NCBI GenBank assembly: GCA_023412635.1
Contig: JAEYNI010000268.1
Span: forward strand, 1-9,512
Source: Bacillota bacterium
Lineage (GTDB): Bacteria > Bacillota > Clostridia > Acetivibrionales > DSM-1351
DNA: 9,512 nt
Reading direction: 5' to 3'
Shown here: piece by piece, positions 5,729 to 9,512 of the stretch
How positions within the stretch are numbered: the first letter of the stretch is position 1
Layout: each line of letters starts with the position of its first letter
Program-made: the position numbers and the translations under genes
The notes under the pieces: model-generated
The model's database searches: none
Told to the model about the DNA's origin: nothing
The model's input: only the letters and a program-made list of their open reading frames with translations

Positions 5729-5784
5729 ATTATTTCAATTGCTAAATTGTACTCTGTTTTCACAGAAAAAGCATGGATTATTAA

Positions 5785-7398
5785 TTACTTAAAGGACGCC
5801 CAGTTAAATAATACGAATCCGAGTCTTGTGTTAACTACACCCTGCAAGTCTTTTGAAACTACAACAGGTTCGGTATAGAAGTATATAGGAGCTATACCGG
5901 CATCATCCATGAGCAGTTTTTCAGCATCGTGGAATAGTTGTATACGTTTTGTTGTGTCAGTTTCTTTTCTAGCAGCTGAGATAAGTTCATCGTATTTTGG
6001 ATTATTATACTTAGCATGGTTTTGACCGTTTTCAGATGTAAATATATCCATAAAGGTCGATGGATCCATATAGTCACCAATCCAACCATTTCTGTTGATA
6101 TTATAAACACTATCTTTTCTTGACTGCTGGAATACGTTCCATTCCTGAGCAAGTATTTCAACTTCAACACCAAGATTTTCTTTCCACATCTGCTGTAAAG
6201 CTTCAGCAACAGGTTCATGTCCTGATCCTGAATTCAAGCCATAAGTTACTTTTGGGAAACCTTTTCCGTCAGGGTAGCCTGCTTCGGCAAGAAGCTTTTT
6301 AGCTTCAGCAACATTCTTTTCATAATCTTCTGCTTTTGTTGAGACGTACTCTCCGGCAGTAGTTCTGAAGTCAGGTTCTTGGTTTACATCGGCAATACCA
6401 TATGGTATGAAGCCTGATGCTGGAGTTTCTCCGCCTTTTTTAACTTTTTCAACGATGTAGTTACGGTCAATAGCCAATACAAAGGCTTTTCTTACTTTAG
6501 GATCATCAAAAGGAGCTTTATTATTTACAAGGTCAAGATAGTAAGTTCCAAGCAATGGCAATATCTTCAGATTACCTGCTTCATTTTCAGCAGCAAGTTC
6601 GTCTGCAGGAATATTCTTTGCATATGCTACCTGACCGTTTTTGAATGCACTTAAAATAGCATTCTGATCATTCATCAGGTACCATTCGATTTTTGGAGCT
6701 ACTATTGAATCTTTATCCCAGTATGTTTCACTTTTTTCAAAAGTGATTTTTGAATCATGTTCCCAGCTGGTAAGCTTGTAAGGTCCATTACCTATATAAG
6801 TTGAAGGGTCAAGAGCCCACTTTTCCGGATTGGCGGATACGATATCTTCTCTCTGAGGAACAAGAGCAGGGAATGCAACTATTTCAGTAAAGAATGGGCA
6901 TGCATTCTCAAGTGTTACTTCAAGAGTTTTGTCATCAATTGCTTTTACTCCGAGAGTATTTACATCAGCTTCACCTGCGTTAATTTGTTCGCCGTTCTTT
7001 ACAAAGTAGATGTAGTAGGCGTAATCGGCAGCAGTTTCCTTGCTGACAGTTCTTTTCCAAGCGTATACGAAATCATTTGCAGTTACATCTTTACCATCTG
7101 ACCATTTTGCATCCTTGCGGAGATGGAATGTCCAAACGAGGCCATCTGCACTGGTATCCCATTTTTCAGCAACTCCGGGAACAATAGTTCCGTCCTTGCC
7201 TATTGTAGTCAAACCCTCAAATGCGTTTAATACATAGTTTCCACCGTCAAGGGAATTGTTAAGAGACGGGTCGATAGTTTTTGGTTCTGAAGCTATAGTT
7301 GCGGTTATAGCTTTTCCTGAACTTGCTGTGCTTCCGCAACCCGCAAACACTGTTACTACAACAGCAAGAGCAAGTATAAGTGCTAATATTTTTTTCAT
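5785..7398 (-). CDS. oppA: Oligopeptide-binding lipoprotein OppA
   Basis: The extracellular solute-binding component of a peptide ABC transporter (SBP_bac_5 family, PF00496), 537 residues, of normal family length. Residues 1-20 form a lipoprotein signal peptide ending VFAGC, with C21 the predicted lipidated cysteine. Family landmarks are FHLRKDAKWSDGKDVTANDFVYAWKR (paraphrased: the WSDG and T-A-x-D-F-V-Y-A-W core at about 99-116), the GNGPY segment followed by a W-E-H-D strand, the SETYWDK motif, and late KLLAEAGYPDG. The frame is open further upstream, but the ATG at 7398 is chosen because AGGGGG (7406-7411) lies 7 nt before it and the signal peptide begins MKK there. The gene follows oppF after 152 bp with no strong terminator between. 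The stem-loop in that gap may help give the binding protein more transcript than the ATPases. Peptide size preference cannot be read from the sequence. Confidence 0.94.
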   Translation of the reverse strand: MKKILALILALAVVVTVFAGCGSTASSGKAITATIASEPKTIDPSLNNSLDGGNYVLNAFEGLTTIGKDGTIVPGVAEKWDTSADGLVWTFHLRKDAKWSDGKDVTANDFVYAWKRTVSKETAADYAYYIYFVKNGEQINAGEADVNTLGVKAIDDKTLEVTLENACPFFTEIVAFPALVPQREDIVSANPEKWALDPSTYIGNGPYKLTSWEHDSKITFEKSETYWDKDSIVAPKIEWYLMNDQNAILSAFKNGQVAYAKNIPADELAAENEAGNLKILPLLGTYYLDLVNNKAPFDDPKVRKAFVLAIDRNYIVEKVKKGGETPASGFIPYGIADVNQEPDFRTTAGEYVSTKAEDYEKNVAEAKKLLAEAGYPDGKGFPKVTYGLNSGSGHEPVAEALQQMWKENLGVEVEILAQEWNVFQQSRKDSVYNINRNGWIGDYMDPSTFMDIFTSENGQNHAKYNNPKYDELISAARKETDTTKRIQLFHDAEKLLMDDAGIAPIYFYTEPVVVSKDLQGVVNTRLGFVLFNWASFK

Positions 7399-7550
7399 TA
7401 TTATACCCCCTATTATTATAAAAATAAGTTGATTCTTTATTAAATCCATAATACAAATGTGATATTTCTGGAATAAACTTTTATCTTTAGATCAATGTCG
7501 ACCTCACTGATTAAAGAACAGATATCTTCTTGTTATATGGAAACATTAAA
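7399..7550 (-). promoter_or_regulatory. oppF-oppA spacer with stem-loop and possible CodY-like site
   Basis: On the - strand CTTTAATCA (7516-7508) pairs with TGATCTAAAG (7494-7485), a 9-bp stem with one bulged base and a 13-nt loop. It is not followed by a U-tract, so a processing or stability role is likelier than termination. The 15-mer at 7462-7476 matches the CodY consensus at 9 of 15 positions, including the central CTG. TATAAT-like sequences near 7411-7425 lack a good -35 partner. A secondary oppA promoter is possible but not shown. Confidence 0.35.
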
Positions 7551-8579
7551 CTATTTAAGTTCTCCCGCAAAATGACAAGCTACATAGTGGCCATTTCCAT
7601 GGTCCTTGAATTCAGGAACCTGCTTTGCGCAGATATCCTTTGCATAAGGGCATCTGGTCCTGAATTTACAACCTGAAGGAGGATTCACAGGTGATGGTAT
7701 TTCACCTTTTAGGATAATCCTGTTTCGTTTCTTGGAAACCTCAGGGTCTGGCTCGGGTATTGCGGTAAGGAGTGCTTGTGTATAGGGATGTAGAGGATTC
7801 TTATACAACTCCTCCGATTCAACAAGCTCAACAATATGTCCCAAATACATTACTCCGACTCTGTCACAGGTATGTCTGACTACTCCAAGATCATGGGAGA
7901 TAAACAAGTAGGTCAGATCAAGTCTTTCCTGCATCTCCTCAAGTGTATTTATTATCTGTGCTCTGATTGATACATCAAGTGCTGATACAGGTTCATCACA
8001 AACTATAAATTCCGGTTCTACGGCTATAGCTCTTGCTATGCCAATTCTCTGACGCTGTCCCCCTGAAAACTCATGAGGATATCGAGAAGAATGCTCAGTG
8101 TTCAAGCCTACAAGCTTTAATAGCTCTCTGATTTTTTCTGCTCTCTCCTTTTTTGAGGAGGTGAGTTTATGAATGTCCAGTGGTTCACCAACAATATCCG
8201 AAACGGTCATACGAGGGTCAAGAGATGCGTAAGGGTCCTGAAAAATATACTGCATTTTCTTTCTGTAAGGCAGAAGCTTGTTTTTCTGCAATTTTGTTAT
8301 ATCAACACCCGAAAATTTTATTTGTCCATCGGTAGGGTCATAAATTCTCAGTATGGAACGACCTAAAGTCGTTTTTCCTGAGCCGGACTCACCAACCAAA
8401 CCAAGGGTTTCACCTTTATATATGTTAAAGGTCACGCCATCAACAGCTTTAACAAAAGCTTTTTCACCCAAATTATTTCTTATGTTGAAATACTGTTTGA
8501 GGCTATTCACTTCTACTAAAACCCTTTTGTTTTTTACTGACTTGTCAGTAACTGAAGCTTTGGATTCTTCTTTATCCAT
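7551..8579 (-). CDS. oppF: Oligopeptide ABC transporter ATPase OppF
   Basis: A 342-residue cytoplasmic ATPase, one of the pair that drives peptide import. It has Walker A GESGSGKT (63-70), Q-loop Q114, ABC signature FSGGQ (171-175), Walker B with D195 and E196, and switch histidine H229. The C-terminal oligopeptide-transporter domain carries four cysteines (C304, C310, C317, C335) in the pattern C-x5-C-x6-C-x17-C. In a related DppD structure such a motif binds an iron-sulfur cluster. The first 18 or so residues are a charged extension before the ABC fold. The ATG at 8577-8579 follows GAGGTG (8586-8591) by 7 nt and overlaps the end of oppD by 8 bp (ATGGATAA), so the two are translationally coupled. 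OppF rather than OppD is assigned from gene order and the IFQDPYASLDPRMTV-type Q-loop region. Confidence 0.94.
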   Translation of the reverse strand: MDKEESKASVTDKSVKNKRVLVEVNSLKQYFNIRNNLGEKAFVKAVDGVTFNIYKGETLGLVGESGSGKTTLGRSILRIYDPTDGQIKFSGVDITKLQKNKLLPYRKKMQYIFQDPYASLDPRMTVSDIVGEPLDIHKLTSSKKERAEKIRELLKLVGLNTEHSSRYPHEFSGGQRQRIGIARAIAVEPEFIVCDEPVSALDVSIRAQIINTLEEMQERLDLTYLFISHDLGVVRHTCDRVGVMYLGHIVELVESEELYKNPLHPYTQALLTAIPEPDPEVSKKRNRIILKGEIPSPVNPPSGCKFRTRCPYAKDICAKQVPEFKDHGNGHYVACHFAGELK

Positions 8580-9512
8580 TATTTTTCACCTCAACATTCT
8601 TATTGACTCTGCTGTCATAAAGCCAGCAAGTGGTGCTATGTCCGTCCTCTTCAACATGCTCTGGAGGCATATGGTTGATACAGACCTTCAAGCAGTTTTC
8701 ACATCTTGGAGCAAAGGAACAGCCCTGGGGAAGATTCAGGAGATCAATGGGATTTCCCTGAATCGGAATAAGCTTTTCACCCTTCTTATTAAGGTCAGGC
8801 AGTGAGCGTATCAGACCTTTCGTATACGGATGACGCGGATTGTTAAAAATACTGTAAACCGAACCCTGCTCAACAATTCGGCCTCCATACATAACGATTA
8901 CATCATCAGCCATATCAGCTACGATACCAAGATCGTGGGTAATGAGGACAATAGCCATTCCGGTCTTTTTCTGAATATCCTTTAAAAGCTCGAGTATCTG
9001 TGCCTGAATTGTTACATCCAGTGCGGTGGTGGGTTCGTCTGCGATAAGAAGCTTGGGCGAACCGGCAAGAGCCATGGCAATCATTGCTCTCTGGCGCATA
9101 CCACCGGAAAATTCGTGAGGATACTGAGATAATCGCTTTTCAGGCTCATTAATACCAACCAGTGACAGGAGCTCTATTGATCTCTTCTTTACCTCTTCTT
9201 TCGAAAGCTTTCCATATTTATGATAAAGAGACTCTGCAATCTGATTACCTATAGTAAAAACGGGATTTAGGCAAGTCATGGGGTCCTGAAATATCATTGC
9301 AACCTCATTACCTGCAAAATTCAGCCTTTCGGCTTTTGTCATCGAAGAAACATCTTTCCCGTCAAAGACAATACTTCCACCGACGATTTTTCCGGGCTTA
9401 TCTATAAGCCCCATTATGGAGTAGGAGGAAACGCTTTTTCCTGAGCCGGATTCTCCTACAATTCCAAGAACCTTACCGGGTGCAAGGGAATAACTTATAC
9501 CGTTTACGGCTT
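8572..9512 (-). CDS. oppD: Oligopeptide ABC transporter ATPase OppD (5' partial)
   Basis: The second transporter ATPase, cut by the right edge of the window; 312 residues are visible and perhaps 15-25 N-terminal residues are missing. The frame is open from 9510. The ATG at 9414 is internal and not the start, because Walker A (GESGSGKS) is encoded upstream of it at about 9456-9433. Downstream come a Q-loop (IFQDPMTCLNPVFT), signature FSGGMRQR, Walker B LLIADEP and switch histidine in LITHD. The C-terminal domain has the cysteine pattern C-x5-C-x2-C-x3-C-x17-C (GCSFAPRCENCLKVC then TTCW), comparable to but denser than in OppF. The stop at 8572-8574 overlaps the oppF start. The order D-F-A suggests that permease genes B and C lie just upstream, outside the window. 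Confidence 0.94.
   Translation of the reverse strand, partial: AVNGISYSLAPGKVLGIVGESGSGKSVSSYSIMGLIDKPGKIVGGSIVFDGKDVSSMTKAERLNFAGNEVAMIFQDPMTCLNPVFTIGNQIAESLYHKYGKLSKEEVKKRSIELLSLVGINEPEKRLSQYPHEFSGGMRQRAMIAMALAGSPKLLIADEPTTALDVTIQAQILELLKDIQKKTGMAIVLITHDLGIVADMADDVIVMYGGRIVEQGSVYSIFNNPRHPYTKGLIRSLPDLNKKGEKLIPIQGNPIDLLNLPQGCSFAPRCENCLKVCINHMPPEHVEEDGHSTTCWLYDSRVNKNVEVKNNG

Noticed and set aside
5753..5766. Short hairpin TCTGT-TTTC-ACAGA downstream of oppA
   Set aside because: It has only 5 bp, and the much stronger 13-bp terminator lies just beyond it.
7399..7449. Longer oppA reading frame starting at an ATG at 7449, 17 codons upstream
   Set aside because: It would put a hydrophobic but non-standard extension before a perfect lipoprotein signal peptide. 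The ATG at 7398 has a well-spaced AGGGGG site.
8353..8805. 150-codon open frame on the + strand opposite the oppD/oppF junction
   Set aside because: It is antisense to two conserved ABC ATPases, including Walker A of OppF, and its product has no recognisable features. It is a by-product of their codon use.

Overview
The window looks like ordinary chromosome from a low-GC Gram-positive, most likely a member of the Clostridia. The evidence is AT-rich intergenic DNA, strong AGGAGG ribosome binding sites, some TTG and GTG starts, an S-layer (SLH) exported protein, a DnaD-domain plus DnaI-like helicase-loader pair, and a Firmicute-style opp cluster. A cellulolytic cluster III (Ruminiclostridium-like) source is a guess from general resemblance and was not tested. 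I see no phage, insertion sequence, CRISPR array, tRNA or rRNA.

Layout from left to right: (1) 56-1081 (+), an exported SLH protein with a C-terminal BsuPI-like domain, followed by a hairpin terminator. (2) 1268-2344 (+), a CPBP-family membrane protease-like protein, preceded by three TGTAAA repeats at exact 10-bp spacing. (3) 2403-4599 (-), a two-gene replication operon: a DnaD-domain protein followed by a DnaC/DnaI-like AAA+ ATPase. A bidirectional terminator separates it from the convergent CPBP gene. (4) 4933-5448 (+), a bacterial non-haem ferritin, divergent from the replication operon. (5) 5449-5784, a gene-free stretch holding a weak ferritin terminator, a 139-bp imperfect inverted repeat and a strong bidirectional terminator. 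(6) 5785-9512 (-), the distal part of an oligopeptide ABC transporter operon in transcription order oppD (cut by the window edge), oppF, oppA. The permease genes are not in the window and would be expected upstream, beyond the right edge.

How the genes work together: the DnaD-domain protein and the DnaI-like ATPase are expected to load the replicative helicase together. OppA is a lipoprotein that captures peptides outside the cell, and OppD and OppF are the two ATPases that power uptake. Ferritin stores iron. The two left-hand genes act at the envelope.

The most unusual signal is not a gene. The 184-nt spacer between the DnaD-domain gene and the ATPase gene contains a duplicate of the ATPase start region (ribosome binding site plus TTG), a 7-codon leader ORF behind that duplicate, and a perfect 11-nt anti-Shine-Dalgarno sequence overlapping the leader stop codon. 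It also holds several hairpins with alternative pairings. This has the architecture of a translational or transcriptional attenuator on a helicase-loader gene. It is an inference from sequence alone.
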